Origin: an uncultured Clostridia bacterium
GTDB taxonomy: Bacteria; Bacillota; Clostridia; Christensenellales; CAMQZB01
Direction of reading: 5' to 3'
Assembly: GCA_947039455.1 (NCBI GenBank)
Contig: CAMQZB010000007.1
Span: 16,543-80,542, forward strand
DNA: 64,000 nt
Numbering within the stretch: position 1 is the first letter of the stretch; every line of letters starts with the position of its first letter. Under the pieces are notes generated by a model. That model was not told where the DNA came from. It saw only the letters and a program-made list of their open reading frames with translations, and did not search any database. Both the position numbers and the translations under genes were made by a program. This document shows, one piece after another, positions 33,622-43,541 of this stretch.

Positions 33622-35412
33622 ATGTTTAAAATAATCAAGAAATTACAGTTTAAAGAGTGGTTGCTAGTAATGGTATCCGCCGTCCTAATTGTATGGCAAG
33701 TATATGTGGAGTTGAAGATTCCAGATTACATGAAAGAGATCACAACAATTATTCAAAACCCAACAGCAGGCGTATCAGCAATATTCGCAGAAGGCGGATT
33801 TATGTTAATGTACGCATTTATGAGTTTGATTCTAGCAGTAATTGTGGGATACATATCATGTAAAGTGGCGATGACGTTAGGTTATAGACTTAGAAATTCA
33901 ATGTTCACAAAAGTGGAAAGCATGTCAATGGAAGAAATCAACAGATTTTCTACAGCAAGTTTAATTACTAGATCAACAAACGACATAGTACAAGTGCAAA
34001 TGCTTCTTGTTTTTGCAATACAAATACTATTGAAAGCGCCAGTTATGGCAGTGTGGGCATTGATAAAAATGTCAGGCACGTCAGGAGCATGGTCATGGTT
34101 GGTAGTAGGCGGAGTTGCGATTATCGTAGTACTTGTTGCGGTAGTAATAATTATTGCATTGCCAAGATTTAAGAAAATGCAAAAATACACTGATGACGTA
34201 AACAAGGTCGCAAGAGAGAATTTAACGGGTATTAGAGTAGTGCGAGCATACAATGCAGAGAAGTTTGAGGAAAAGCGTTTTGGTGATATCAATGATACAC
34301 TAACAAGCAATTACCTTGGTGCAACTCGTACAATGGCTCTTATGCACCCAACAATGACTTTTGTTATGACAGGTATTTCACTTGGTATATATTGGATCGG
34401 CGCATACTTAATTAATGACGCAGTAGGCATGGACAAAAAAGTGTTGTTTACCGACATGATGGCGTATTCAGCCTATGCCATGCAAGTAATTATGTCATTC
34501 TTAATGCTAATTATGGTGTTTATAATGTTACCACGTGTAATGGTTTCAGCTAAGAGAATAAACGAAGTTTTAGATACTGAAAACACAATTGTAGACGGCA
34601 CGACTTTTGATAATTCACCTGATGATAATAATGGCAAGAAAGCTGTTACTGGTGAATTAGAGTTTATAAATGTTAGTTTTGAATACAATGACGGCGGTGA
34701 GGACAAAATTTTGTCTAACGTATCTTTCAAAGCAAATAAAGGTGACATGGTTGCTATTATTGGCGCAACAGGTAGCGGAAAATCAACGCTAGTAAATCTT
34801 ATCCCAAGACTATACGACGCTACTTCTGGTGCGGTATTAGTTAACGGTGTTGATGTAAAACAATACTCTCAGTTTGAGCTTCGCAATAAGATTGCCTATG
34901 TACCGCAAAAAGCTGTGTTGTTTAGTGGTACGGTAAATTCGAATGTGGCGTATGGTGATAGCGGAAAAGGTACTGATGTTAATGAAAACATGGTGAAAAC
35001 TGCAGTTGAAATTGCTCAAGGAAAGAACTTTGTTGAGAAAATGGACGACAGTTACGCAAGTAAAATTTCACAAGGCGGAACTAACGTATCTGGTGGACAA
35101 AAACAACGTCTTTCAATAGCTCGTGCAGTATATCGTAAACCTGAAATTTTCGTGTTCGATGATTCTTTCTCAGCACTTGATTACGCAACTGATAGAAAAT
35201 TAAGAACAGCTTTGAAAAACGAAACGGAAGGTTCAACAACTATTGTTGTATCACAACGTATCGGAACAATCAAAGATGCGAACTTGATTTTAGTACTTGA
35301 AGGTGGCGAAGTTGTGGGTTCAGCAACACATGAGGAATTAATGAAAACTTGTGAAGTATATAGAGAAATCGCATATTCACAATTATCAGAGGAGGAGCTT
35401 AAAAATGTCTAA
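33622..35412 (+). CDS. ABC exporter half-transporter, degenerate-site subunit
   Basis: 596 aa: six membrane helices (about 15-325) and a C-terminal ATPase domain. Walker A GATGSGKST, signature VSGGQKQRLS, Walker B VFVFDDSFSALD (FVFDD). The residue after the Walker B Asp is Asp instead of the catalytic Glu, which marks the weak ATP site of heterodimeric exporters such as BmrCD or LmrCD. The partner gene overlaps its end by 8 bp. Probable multidrug or lipid exporter; substrate unknown. Confidence 0.9.
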   Translation: MFKIIKKLQFKEWLLVMVSAVLIVWQVYVELKIPDYMKEITTIIQNPTAGVSAIFAEGGFMLMYAFMSLILAVIVGYISCKVAMTLGYRLRNSMFTKVESMSMEEINRFSTASLITRSTNDIVQVQMLLVFAIQILLKAPVMAVWALIKMSGTSGAWSWLVVGGVAIIVVLVAVVIIIALPRFKKMQKYTDDVNKVARENLTGIRVVRAYNAEKFEEKRFGDINDTLTSNYLGATRTMALMHPTMTFVMTGISLGIYWIGAYLINDAVGMDKKVLFTDMMAYSAYAMQVIMSFLMLIMVFIMLPRVMVSAKRINEVLDTENTIVDGTTFDNSPDDNNGKKAVTGELEFINVSFEYNDGGEDKILSNVSFKANKGDMVAIIGATGSGKSTLVNLIPRLYDATSGAVLVNGVDVKQYSQFELRNKIAYVPQKAVLFSGTVNSNVAYGDSGKGTDVNENMVKTAVEIAQGKNFVEKMDDSYASKISQGGTNVSGGQKQRLSIARAVYRKPEIFVFDDSFSALDYATDRKLRTALKNETEGSTTIVVSQRIGTIKDANLILVLEGGEVVGSATHEELMKTCEVYREIAYSQLSEEELKNV

Positions 35413-37255
35413 AAACAATTACGAAGTAGGAAAAGACGGTTCTTCAAATAAGAATACATCAAGAGGTCCAGGTGGCGGACGAGGTCATGGAGATATGTCA
35501 TTTGAGAAACCAAAGAACTTCAAAGAATCAATAGGAAAGCTATTTAACTACTGCAAGAAGTACAAACCAGCAGTAATTGTTTCAATAGTTCTAGCAATTT
35601 TAGGATCAGTAATCACAATTATCAGTCCAAAGTTCATAGAGACAATCACAAATCTAATTACTGATGGAATGATGACTGGAATTAACTTAGATCTAATTAC
35701 ATCAATGGGAATTTTAGTATTGGTGCTGTCTATTGTCAGTTGGATATTCTCATACGGTCAAGGTTTTGTTATGGCAACAGTTACTCAAAGAGTAGCGAGA
35801 GGTTTGCGTAATGACTTATCATGCAAGATAAACAGAATACCGCTAAAATACTTTGACAACAACACGTACGGTGATATTCTATCAAGAATTACAAACGACG
35901 TGGATACGCTTGCTGATACAATGAATCAGAGTGTTTCAGAAATAATTTCAGGTTCAGTGTTACTTATAGGTTCAGCCCTTATGATGTTCGTAACAAATTG
36001 GTTACTAGCAATCTTAGCAATTTTAGCAAGTTTAATTGGTATTGCACTAACAGGAATTATAATTGCAAAATCTCAAAAATTCTTCGCAAAACGCCAATCT
36101 GCCTTAGGAGAACTAAACGGTCACATTGAAGAAGTATATGCAGGACACAACGTGGTTCGCACATACAACGGTGAAGCGGGAGCGAAAGCGACTTTTGATA
36201 AAATGAACAAAACATTACGTGATGCCAGCTGGAAAGCACAATTTATTTCAGGACTTATGATACCACTAATGGGTTTCATTGGAAACCTTGGATACGTTGT
36301 AGTTTGCGTAGGCGGTGGTGCTTTGGTGTTTAGTGGGAAAATGGAATTCGGTGTAATAGTAGCATTTATGATTTACATCAGATTGTTCACACAACCACTT
36401 GCTCATTTATCACAAGCGTTGACTCAATTGCAGTCAACTGCTGCGGCTAGTGAGCGTGTTTTCGAGTTCTTAAACGAGAAAGAGCAAAGCCTTGATTTAG
36501 GTGAAGCTAACTTGAAAAACATCAATGGAGACATTGAATTTGACCATGTTAAATTTGGTTACGATCAAGACAGAATGATAATCAAAGATTTCTCTTTCCA
36601 AGCAAAAGGAGGCGAGAAAATAGCTATCGTAGGTCCAACTGGTGCAGGAAAAACTACACTTGTGAACTTGCTTATGCGTTTCTATGAAATCAATGAAGGT
36701 GACATAAAAATCGATCGTGTGCCAATCTCAAACATATCACGAAGCAACATTCGTAAATTGTTTGGAATGGTTTTACAAGATACATGGATTTTCGAAGGTT
36801 CAATTATTGAGAACATCAAATACAGCAAAGAAACAGCAACTGTTGAAGATGTAGTCAATGCTTGTAAAGCGGTGGGAATTCATCACTTTATCAAAACATT
36901 ACCGCAAGGCTATGACACAATTTTGACTGATAGCGTGAATTTATCGCAAGGTCAAAAGCAACTTTTAACTATCGCACGTGCAATGGTTGAAGACGCGCCA
37001 ATGCTTATTCTTGACGAAGCCACAAGCTCAGTTGATACAAGAACAGAAGTGCTAATTCAAAAAGCCATGGATAAATTAATGGTAGGTCGCACATCATTCG
37101 TAATCGCACATAGATTGTCAACAATCAAAAATGCGGATACAATACTAGTTATGAAAGACGGTGATGTTATCGAAGAAGGTAGCCACAACGTTCTTATGGA
37201 CAAAGACGGGTTCTATAAAGGATTGTATAATTCTCAGTTTGAAAACAACGATTAA
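35405..37255 (+). CDS. ABC exporter half-transporter, catalytic subunit
   Basis: 616 aa from ATG 35405, which follows GGAGGAG. A Gly/Arg-rich N-terminal extension (RGPGGGRGHGDM) as in BmrD-like proteins, six membrane helices, and an ATPase with Walker A GPTGAGKTT, signature LSQGQKQLL, canonical Walker B MLILDEATSSVD and the H-loop in VIAHRLST. The full catalytic Glu here and its absence in the partner indicate one active and one degenerate ATP site in the heterodimer. A terminator follows. Confidence 0.92.
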   Translation: MSKNNYEVGKDGSSNKNTSRGPGGGRGHGDMSFEKPKNFKESIGKLFNYCKKYKPAVIVSIVLAILGSVITIISPKFIETITNLITDGMMTGINLDLITSMGILVLVLSIVSWIFSYGQGFVMATVTQRVARGLRNDLSCKINRIPLKYFDNNTYGDILSRITNDVDTLADTMNQSVSEIISGSVLLIGSALMMFVTNWLLAILAILASLIGIALTGIIIAKSQKFFAKRQSALGELNGHIEEVYAGHNVVRTYNGEAGAKATFDKMNKTLRDASWKAQFISGLMIPLMGFIGNLGYVVVCVGGGALVFSGKMEFGVIVAFMIYIRLFTQPLAHLSQALTQLQSTAAASERVFEFLNEKEQSLDLGEANLKNINGDIEFDHVKFGYDQDRMIIKDFSFQAKGGEKIAIVGPTGAGKTTLVNLLMRFYEINEGDIKIDRVPISNISRSNIRKLFGMVLQDTWIFEGSIIENIKYSKETATVEDVVNACKAVGIHHFIKTLPQGYDTILTDSVNLSQGQKQLLTIARAMVEDAPMLILDEATSSVDTRTEVLIQKAMDKLMVGRTSFVIAHRLSTIKNADTILVMKDGDVIEEGSHNVLMDKDGFYKGLYNSQFENND

Positions 37256-37287
37256 TAATACATCAAAAACCCAACAATAAATACAAA

Positions 37288-37325
37288 AAAAAACACTCTA
37301 GCATTAAACCGCTAGAGTGTTTTTA
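37288..37325. terminator. Bidirectional terminator
   Basis: An AAACACTCTAGC/GCTAGAGTGTTTT stem flanked by A8 and T5, between the convergent ABC exporter and the PH-domain gene. Confidence 0.85.
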
Positions 37326-37350
37326 ATTTCATTGTAATTAGAATAAAAGA

Positions 37351-37800
37351 TTAATCATCGTCAATAATTACTTGGTAAAGAACATGAGGCATACTTGAAG
37401 TAACCGCTTTAACGAAATTGTCGTATTCAGTGTCACTAATTTGAATCAACGACAAACGAGGTTCGTTAGCCTTGATAAAGTGACATACAACTAATTGATT
37501 AGTAGGCTTTATAAATCGCAAAGTAGTGATATGATCAGACAAAATCACCGTTTTCGCAATAGATAAATGTATCGCAATACCCTCTTTACTAATTGTATAA
37601 CGTGATTTTTTGAAAGTAATCAAAATTACAAGCAATAAACCAGTAAATACAATGGGAAATAACAGTTGAGTTAATTTAAACTCATCATCGCCAATAAATG
37701 AAGCAATCACTGCTATTAAGTAGAATGCAAATAGAGCTACTAAAGCCCAAAGCATTGTTTTCATAGTTTTATTAAATTTATATTCAAATATCTTTTTCAT
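37351..37800 (-). CDS. Small membrane protein with PH-like domain
   Basis: 149 aa: two membrane helices (about 14-35 and 44-62) and then a beta-rich C-terminal domain (about 65-149) that resembles bacterial PH-like domains (SRYTISKEGIAIHLSIAKTVILSDHITTLRFI in parts). It ends in an acidic tail, IIDDD. Function is unknown. It is a single-gene unit convergent with the ABC exporter and divergent from the aconitase-like gene. Confidence 0.62.
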   Translation of the reverse strand: MKKIFEYKFNKTMKTMLWALVALFAFYLIAVIASFIGDDEFKLTQLLFPIVFTGLLLVILITFKKSRYTISKEGIAIHLSIAKTVILSDHITTLRFIKPTNQLVVCHFIKANEPRLSLIQISDTEYDNFVKAVTSSMPHVLYQVIIDDD

Positions 37801-37847
37801 AAATACATTATATCACAAAATTTTATGATAATCAAGTCAATAATTGT

Positions 37848-37876
37848 TTGATTTTTTTCACAATTTGCTTTATTAT
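37848..37876 (+). promoter_or_regulatory. Promoter of aconitase-like gene
   Basis: TTGATT at 37848-37853, 17-bp spacer, TATTAT at 37871-37876; a GAAGGAG site follows before the ATG at 37930. Confidence 0.55.
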
Positions 37877-37929
37877 ATTAGTGAGAGATAAAAAATACAA
37901 GAAAACCCCATAGAAGGAGCATAAAGATT

Positions 37930-40179
37930 ATGAAGATTACGAAAAAACCGATATATCTAGTTAATGGCGAAAACGTTGTTGACGATGTAAGAATGATAAC
38001 TAACTTTTCTCAAGAAGAAATTGAGAATGCTGATAATGGCACAATCGCCACAAGAATTATAGACAATCACAATGAGGGAACTTATGAAAAACTAAACATC
38101 AAATTTGATGCGTTAGCTTCTCACGATATCACTTACGTTGGAATTGTTCAAACAGCTAGAGCCTCTGGTTTAGAGAAATTCCCTGTGCCATACGTACTAA
38201 CAAACTGCCACAACAGTCTATGTGCGGTGGGTGGGACTATCAACGAGGACGATCACGTTTTTGGACTGTCCGCAGCAAAGAAATACGGTGGAATTTTCGT
38301 TCCGCCACACGTTGCTGTAATTCACCAATACATGAGAGAGATGTTTGCTGGTTGCGGAAAAATGATTCTAGGTTCAGACAGCCACACTAGATACGGTGCT
38401 ATCGGAACGCTAGCAATAGGCGAAGGCGGACCTGAATTAGTTAAACAAATACTTTCAAAAACCTATGATATCGATCGCCCAAATATCATTGCAGTAGTGT
38501 TAAAAGGAACTCCAAAACTTGGAGTAGGACCTCAAGACGTAGCATTGAAATTAATCGGCGAAGTATTCAAAGACGGTTTCGTGAAAAATGCAGTACTTGA
38601 ATTTGTTGGAAGTGGAATTTCTAATCTATCAATGGATTATAGAATTGGTATCGATGTTATGACTACTGAAACAGCTTGTTTAAGTTCAATTTGGGCAACT
38701 GATAATAAGACAGAAGAGTATCTAGCAACAGTGGGCAGGCTTTCTGATTACGCTAAACTATCCCCAGCACCGCTTGCAAAATACAGCGGAGCAATCGAGA
38801 TTGATTTAGACCAAATCGTGCCAATGATAGCAATGCCTTTCCACCCAAGTAACACATACGAAATTCAAGAAGTAATGAAAAACCCATATGATATCTTGAA
38901 AAAAGTAGAAGCTGAAGCGATAGCAACAATGGAAAACAAGAGCTTAACTTTGTCTTTGCAAGATAAAATAATTAACGGAAAAATTCATGTAGAGCAAGGA
39001 ATAATCGCAGGTTGCGCAGGGGGAACGTACGAAAACATAATGGAAACAGCAACAATCATGGACGGATCTTCCGTAGGTTTAGACCAATACACTCTAAGTG
39101 TATACCCGTCAAGTCTACCAGTTTACACAGCGTTAGTAAAAGAAAACGCAATTTCAAAACTAATCACATCTGGTGCAATAATAAAAACAGCCTTCTGCGG
39201 ACCATGCTTCGGTGCAGGCGATGTACCATCAAACAAAGCATTCTCTATTAGACACACAACAAGAAATTTCCCATCACGTGAAGGTTCAAAACCTAGCTCA
39301 AACCAAATTGCATCAGTTGCACTTATGGACGCAAGATCAATCGCTGCCACATCAAAAAACAAAGGTGTGCTAACAGCTGCAACGGAAATTGACTATGACA
39401 ACAAAGTTCCAAAATACTATTTTGAAAAAGCGATTTATGATAATAGAATTTACCAAGGTTTCAACAAAGCCAACGAAAAAGCGGAACTGCAGTTCGGACC
39501 AAACATCGTTTCATGGCCGTCAATTAATGCTATGAACAAGCATATTCTATTAAAAGTAGTAAGTGTAATCAATGATGAAGTAACTACAACTGACGAGCTA
39601 ATTCCATCAGGCGAAACTTCTTCATACCGTTCAAACCCTCTTGCTTTAGCGGAATTTACCCTATCAAGAAAAGATCCAGCCTATGTTGGAAGAGCGAAAG
39701 CGGTGCGTGATATTGAGGACGCAAGAAACCAAGGAAACGCTACAAATGAAATCAAAGAAATCTGCAACCAATTCAACCTTGACCCTGAAACAGTCAGTGT
39801 TGGTAGTGTGATTTACGCTAATAAACCAGGCGACGGTTCCGCTCGTGAGCAAGCCGCATCATGCCAAAGAGTTCTTAGCGGTTCAGCTAACATCGCTCTT
39901 GAATACGCTACTAAACGTTACAGAAGCAATCTTATTAACTGGGGTATGCTTCCACTTAGAACAACAGAAAATGTATTTGCCATCGATGATTACGTACTAA
40001 TCGAAAACATCGCCGAACTTGTTCACAACGGCACAAACAATTTCAAAGGCAAGCTAATCCGCAACGGCAGTGCTACCGATCTTCCTCTAATCCTAGACGA
40101 TCTTACCGCTACCGAGAAGAAAATAATAATCAGCGGTTGCCTTATGAATTTCTACGGTATCGAGAACGCTGCTAAGTAA
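37930..40179 (+). CDS. Aconitase-family hydratase (YbhJ-like)
   Basis: 749 aa, full length for the YbhJ-like branch of the aconitase superfamily ([4Fe-4S] hydro-lyases). The cluster ligands are visible as Cys362 (AGCAGG), Cys423 and Cys426 (FCGPCFG), the same spacing as in mitochondrial aconitase. Other landmarks: GSDSHTRYGAIGTLAIGEGG near residue 155 (in parts) and the substrate-loop RNFPSREGSKP near 445. The C-terminal swivel domain is present (GDGSAREQAASCQ). Substrate preference (citrate/isocitrate or another tricarboxylate) cannot be fixed from sequence; E. coli YbhJ is itself uncharacterised. Confidence 0.85.
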   Translation: MKITKKPIYLVNGENVVDDVRMITNFSQEEIENADNGTIATRIIDNHNEGTYEKLNIKFDALASHDITYVGIVQTARASGLEKFPVPYVLTNCHNSLCAVGGTINEDDHVFGLSAAKKYGGIFVPPHVAVIHQYMREMFAGCGKMILGSDSHTRYGAIGTLAIGEGGPELVKQILSKTYDIDRPNIIAVVLKGTPKLGVGPQDVALKLIGEVFKDGFVKNAVLEFVGSGISNLSMDYRIGIDVMTTETACLSSIWATDNKTEEYLATVGRLSDYAKLSPAPLAKYSGAIEIDLDQIVPMIAMPFHPSNTYEIQEVMKNPYDILKKVEAEAIATMENKSLTLSLQDKIINGKIHVEQGIIAGCAGGTYENIMETATIMDGSSVGLDQYTLSVYPSSLPVYTALVKENAISKLITSGAIIKTAFCGPCFGAGDVPSNKAFSIRHTTRNFPSREGSKPSSNQIASVALMDARSIAATSKNKGVLTAATEIDYDNKVPKYYFEKAIYDNRIYQGFNKANEKAELQFGPNIVSWPSINAMNKHILLKVVSVINDEVTTTDELIPSGETSSYRSNPLALAEFTLSRKDPAYVGRAKAVRDIEDARNQGNATNEIKEICNQFNLDPETVSVGSVIYANKPGDGSAREQAASCQRVLSGSANIALEYATKRYRSNLINWGMLPLRTTENVFAIDDYVLIENIAELVHNGTNNFKGKLIRNGSATDLPLILDDLTATEKKIIISGCLMNFYGIENAAK

Positions 40180-40209
40180 AGAATTTTTGGATTTATTTAT
40201 TAAGTAAAA

Positions 40210-40262
40210 TGGGGCTATTCGCCCCAAACCCCAACAAGGGGCAGTACCCCTTGACCCCGTTA
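40210..40262 (+). repeat. GC-rich interspersed repeat, copy 1
   Basis: About 50 bp of G/C-run sequence (GGGGC...GCCCC, CAAGGGG...CCCCTTG) in a strongly AT-rich setting. The reverse complement of 40602-40651 is clearly related to it over its whole length. It can fold into nested hairpins. Such short mobile-looking intergenic elements are common in clostridial genomes. Confidence 0.6.
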
Positions 40263-40367
40263 TTGATGGGGAAATTTTGTGGGGAACACCCAATTTTTAC
40301 TTTGTAAAGGGTGGTGGATTGTTGGATTGTGTGTGGGTTTGGAGAGTTGATTGTTAACCATGTCATG

Positions 40368-40423
40368 TAACTAAACCAAAACGCAATCTAGTAATTAACT
40401 AAACAAAAACGCAACTTAATTAT
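40368..40423. repeat. 28-bp tandem repeat, two copies
   Basis: Two units starting TAACTAAAC at 40368 and 40396 differ at a handful of bases. They lie between the two GC-rich elements. No gene is visible in 40180-40680. Confidence 0.65.
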
Positions 40424-40542
40424 TAACAAAAAACAAAACCAATCCATCTATAACGTAAAATATAAACCTAACATAGTTATGAATTAAAATATAACGAAAT
40501 ATATTTATACAACTTGAAAAAACACAAATACATAAAAAACAT

Positions 40543-40591
40543 AAAAAAACTGTTTAATTAAAATTTCATTTTAATTAAACAGTTTTTTTAA
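40543..40591. terminator. 22-bp perfect palindrome, bidirectional terminator
   Basis: A perfect 22-bp stem (40543-40564 with 40568-40589) around a 3-nt loop, with A7 and T7 ends. Could terminate both metQ (minus) and the aconitase-like gene (plus). Confidence 0.75.
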
Positions 40592-40601
40592 TAGCATAAA
40601 T

Positions 40602-40651
40602 TAAAGGGTCAAGGGGCCATGCTCCTTGCGGAGTTTGGGGTAGAACCCCAT
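40602..40651 (-). repeat. GC-rich interspersed repeat, copy 2 (inverted)
   Basis: Inverted, diverged copy of 40210-40262. The two copies flank about 340 bp of non-coding DNA that contains the 28-bp repeat and the 22-bp palindrome. Confidence 0.6.
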
Positions 40652-40680
40652 GTAACTAAAAGAACCCACAAAAATAAAAC

Positions 40681-41469
40681 CTAAGCAGTATAAGGAATTA
40701 CAGCGCCTTGGAAAGTTTCAGTGATGTAGTCTTTAACAGATTGTTGAGAAAGAGCTTCAACAAGAATTTTAGTTTTCTCAGAATCAATATCAGCAGTGTT
40801 AACCACAATAATATTGATAAATTTATCGATAGTAGAATCTTCAAAAGCCACACTAGAATCCATAATATCAAAATCAAGAGCGTAGTTACCGTTGATAACA
40901 CCGAAAGAAAGATCAGGAAGCATAGGTCCGATAAGTTTCGCCTCAAGAGCAATAATTTCAAGCCCCTTAGAATCGATATCTTTAATAGTAGTGTTAAGCC
41001 CTTGATCGTTAGTAATTTCAATAACGCCGTTGTCAGCAAGAAGTTGCAAAGCACGAGCACCGTTAGTTAAATCTTCAGGAATAGCAATTTTATCCCCAGC
41101 TTTCAAGTCAGCCAAAGTTGTGCCTTTTCCGCCAGCGTAAATACCTAGTGGTTCGTAGTGAGCTGAATAAACGCTAGTGAATTCATATCCATGAACAGCG
41201 ATTTGATCAGCTAAATACTGTTCGTGTTGGAAGTAGTTAGCGTCAAGATCGCCACCAGAAAGTGTACTGTTTGGAAGGTGGTAGTCAGTAAATTCTTTGA
41301 TTTCTAAAGTGTAGCCTTTTTCCTCAATATAAGGACGGCATTGCTCCAAAATTTGTTTGTGAGGAGTAGGTGACGCCCCAACAGTAATAACAAACTCGTC
41401 ATTTCCGCAACCAGCGAAAGCAAAAAGTGTTAAAGAAAGTGCAAGTAATAATGCAAGTATTTTTTTCAT
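40681..41469 (-). CDS. metQ: Methionine-binding lipoprotein MetQ
   Basis: 262-aa NlpA/MetQ-type lipoprotein, the extracellular methionine-binding subunit of the MetNIQ importer. Signal peptide with lipobox FAGC (Cys near residue 20), then the NlpA domain starting VTVGASPTPHKQIL-like (ITVGASPTPHKQILEQ) and containing DANYFQHEQYL, IAIPEDLTNGARALQLL and the terminal SVKDYITETFQGAVIPY. Gap to metI is 140 bp. Controlled by the T-box upstream of metN. Confidence 0.93.
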   Translation of the reverse strand: MKKILALLLALSLTLFAFAGCGNDEFVITVGASPTPHKQILEQCRPYIEEKGYTLEIKEFTDYHLPNSTLSGGDLDANYFQHEQYLADQIAVHGYEFTSVYSAHYEPLGIYAGGKGTTLADLKAGDKIAIPEDLTNGARALQLLADNGVIEITNDQGLNTTIKDIDSKGLEIIALEAKLIGPMLPDLSFGVINGNYALDFDIMDSSVAFEDSTIDKFINIIVVNTADIDSEKTKILVEALSQQSVKDYITETFQGAVIPYTA

Positions 41470-41609
41470 AATAGTATCTCCTAATTGGTATTTATAATCT
41501 AATATAGTAATTATATCAATAATTCCGTGTTTTAAACTAGTGTAAAATAATAGACCGCAGAAAGTGAAAATGCAAGAAGCGGTGTATGAATTATGTTATG
41601 GTGTGATAG

Positions 41610-42284
41610 TTATTTGATGTTTTTCTTATCGACTTTTTTAGCAGTAAATTCAAGAGAAATTTGAATCACTTGAACGATAACTACAATTAAAATACAGGCA
41701 ATAAAAGCAACGCTCATGTTGTTTCTAAAGAACCCTTGATTGATAGCGATATGCCCAAGACCACCCGCACCAACAGCCCCCGCCATAGCAGTGTATCCAA
41801 CAAGTGCGATAGCTGAAATAGCTACTCCACGAATAAGTGAAGGGATCGTTTCCACAAGATAAACTCTTGTTATAATTTGAAAATCAGTAGCACCCATAGA
41901 AATTGAAGCGTCAATAACCCCCTGATCAACTTCCTTCAAACTTTGCTCAACAACACGAGCAATGAACGGAATGCAAGCGATAGTTAGTGGAACGGAAGCC
42001 GCCCAAGGACCGATAGCAGTGTTTAGAAGTAATCTTGTGAAAGGAATAAGCATAACAAGAAGAATAATGAAGGGAATACTTCTTCCAAGATTTACAACAA
42101 CGTTCAAAATATTGTTGGCGATTTTATTGGGTCTAATTCCGTTTTTGTCGGAAATTACACAAAGTATTCCAAGAGGAAGACCGATAACGTAAGCAAAAAC
42201 AAGAGGAACGATAGTCATTAACAGTGTATTATAAGTCTCAAGGGAGAAGTTAAATTCACCCCAAATTTGAATAAATTTATCCAT
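41610..42284 (-). CDS. metI: Methionine ABC transporter permease MetI
   Basis: 224 aa with five or six membrane helices and the BPD_transp_1 coupling region [23 protein letters not shown] near residue 130 (in parts). [14 protein letters not shown] near the C terminus is typical of MetI. Overlaps the end of metN by 8 bp and starts behind AAGGAG. Confidence 0.93.
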   Translation of the reverse strand: MDKFIQIWGEFNFSLETYNTLLMTIVPLVFAYVIGLPLGILCVISDKNGIRPNKIANNILNVVVNLGRSIPFIILLVMLIPFTRLLLNTAIGPWAASVPLTIACIPFIARVVEQSLKEVDQGVIDASISMGATDFQIITRVYLVETIPSLIRGVAISAIALVGYTAMAGAVGAGGLGHIAINQGFFRNNMSVAFIACILIVVIVQVIQISLEFTAKKVDKKNIK

Positions 42285-43023
42285 TTAAAGTCTCCTTACC
42301 AAGTAGAGTGCGAGTGATTTCGCTAGAGGGGTTTTGAAGAACATCGGAAGTTAAACCGTCCTCCTCAATGATGCCATAATTTAAAACAGCAACCTTCTTG
42401 CAAATCTTAGAAACAACCCCAATTTCGTGGGTAATCATAACCATAGTAACTCCAGAAGTTTCGTTTATATCTTTTAAAAGTTTCAAAATTTGTTTAGTAG
42501 TTAAAGGATCAAGTGCCGAAGTAACTTCGTCAAGAAGTAAAATCTTAGGGGAAGTGGCAAGGGCTCTAGCTATAGCCACACGTTGTTTTTGCCCACCTGA
42601 CAAAGTGGCAGGGTAAGACTTCTCTTTTCCCTGAAGACCAACGATAGCAATCAGTTCATTCACTCTTTTTTCAACAACATCTTTCGGTGTTTTGTTAAGT
42701 AGTAAAGGGAATGCAATGTTAGCGAATACGTTTTTTTGCATAAGCAAATTATAGCCTTGAAAAACTACACCGATATTCTTTCTAAAGTTACGTAAGCTAG
42801 CTCCTTTAAGGTTAGCAATGTCGATTCCGTCAACGGTTATAGTTCCGCTGTCTATAGATGACAGGCAAGCGATTGAGCGTAAAAGTGTAGATTTTCCAGC
42901 ACCGGACAAACCGATAATACCGTAAATATCTCCTTCTTGAACGTGAAGGGAAACATCATTTAAAGCGTGGAGAACGCTGTTATTTTGATTGAATTTTTTG
43001 TGAATATTTGATAATTTCAACAT
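42277..43023 (-). CDS. metN: Methionine ABC transporter ATPase MetN
   Basis: 248 aa. Walker [11 protein letters not shown]-loop VVFQGYNLL, signature LSGGQKQRV, Walker [13 protein letters not shown], and H-loop ITHEIGVV. Full-length MetN proteins usually have a C-terminal methionine-sensing NIL domain of about 90 residues. Here the protein stops right after the ATPase core, so feedback (trans-inhibition) through that domain should be absent. First gene after the T-box leader. Confidence 0.93.
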   Translation of the reverse strand: MLKLSNIHKKFNQNNSVLHALNDVSLHVQEGDIYGIIGLSGAGKSTLLRSIACLSSIDSGTITVDGIDIANLKGASLRNFRKNIGVVFQGYNLLMQKNVFANIAFPLLLNKTPKDVVEKRVNELIAIVGLQGKEKSYPATLSGGQKQRVAIARALATSPKILLLDEVTSALDPLTTKQILKLLKDINETSGVTMVMITHEIGVVSKICKKVAVLNYGIIEEDGLTSDVLQNPSSEITRTLLGKETLNG

Positions 43024-43045
43024 ATTGTTTTTACTCCTTTTATAA

Positions 43046-43318
43046 TAAAAAAACGTCCTTAAAAACTACATAATAGTTTTAAGGACGAGCAATAATCTCG
43101 TGGTACCACCTTAATTCGTCATATCAATGAAGATATAACCTTTAGCGTATTGCCATCACAATACCGTGCTATAACGTGCACTTACCGACATAATCTAAAG
43201 TTTAAAAAACATTCGACTACGCAACTCCAAGACCATGTTCAATCTTCCTATCTGCCTTGCTCTCAGCTTACGCAAGTTCTCTGTAACAGTATCAAAAAAT
43301 CTACTCTTCTCTTCACAG
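43046..43318 (-). ncRNA. T-box leader with methionine specifier (AUG)
   Basis: Minus strand. Conserved T-box sequence AAGGTGGTACCACG at 43112-43099; its TGG bulge can pair with an uncharged tRNA 3' end. Terminator hairpin at 43087-43053 followed by T7. Stem I region has AGAGA-type and GCTGAGAGCAAG motifs, and the specifier loop GAAC-ATG-GTCTTGGAG places an ATG codon at 43236-43234. The codon agrees with the downstream metNIQ genes: uncharged tRNA-Met should allow read-through. Confidence 0.92.
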
Positions 43319-43353
43319 TTTTTATTTATAAATATGGTTATTTAATTAATTTT

Positions 43354-43383
43354 ATGATATCACTTTCAAATTCTAATTGTCAA
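43354..43383 (-). promoter_or_regulatory. Promoter of the metNIQ T-box transcript
   Basis: Minus-strand TTGACA (43383-43378) and TATCAT (43359-43354) with an 18-bp spacer, about 35 bp before the first T-box stem. Confidence 0.65.
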
Positions 43384-43541
43384 CTATAAACAGTGCGATT
43401 TCCTAAAAAATTATTGCAATAATAAAATATCACAAAAACTCAGTGAAAATTAGATTATAGATATTTTAAAAAAGCATTGCAATAGGCAAAAAAGTGTAGT
43501 ATAATAATGGTGTAAAGTGAAGAAAAGGAGATAGTTGTATT

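Noticed and set aside
37930..40179. LarA (lactate racemase) as target of the lar genes
   Set aside because: The protein is an aconitase-type hydratase with three cluster Cys; it lacks LarA features.
40698..41070. Two 120-aa frames inside metQ on both strands
   Set aside because: Both are shadows of the metQ coding sequence with low-complexity composition and no start signals.
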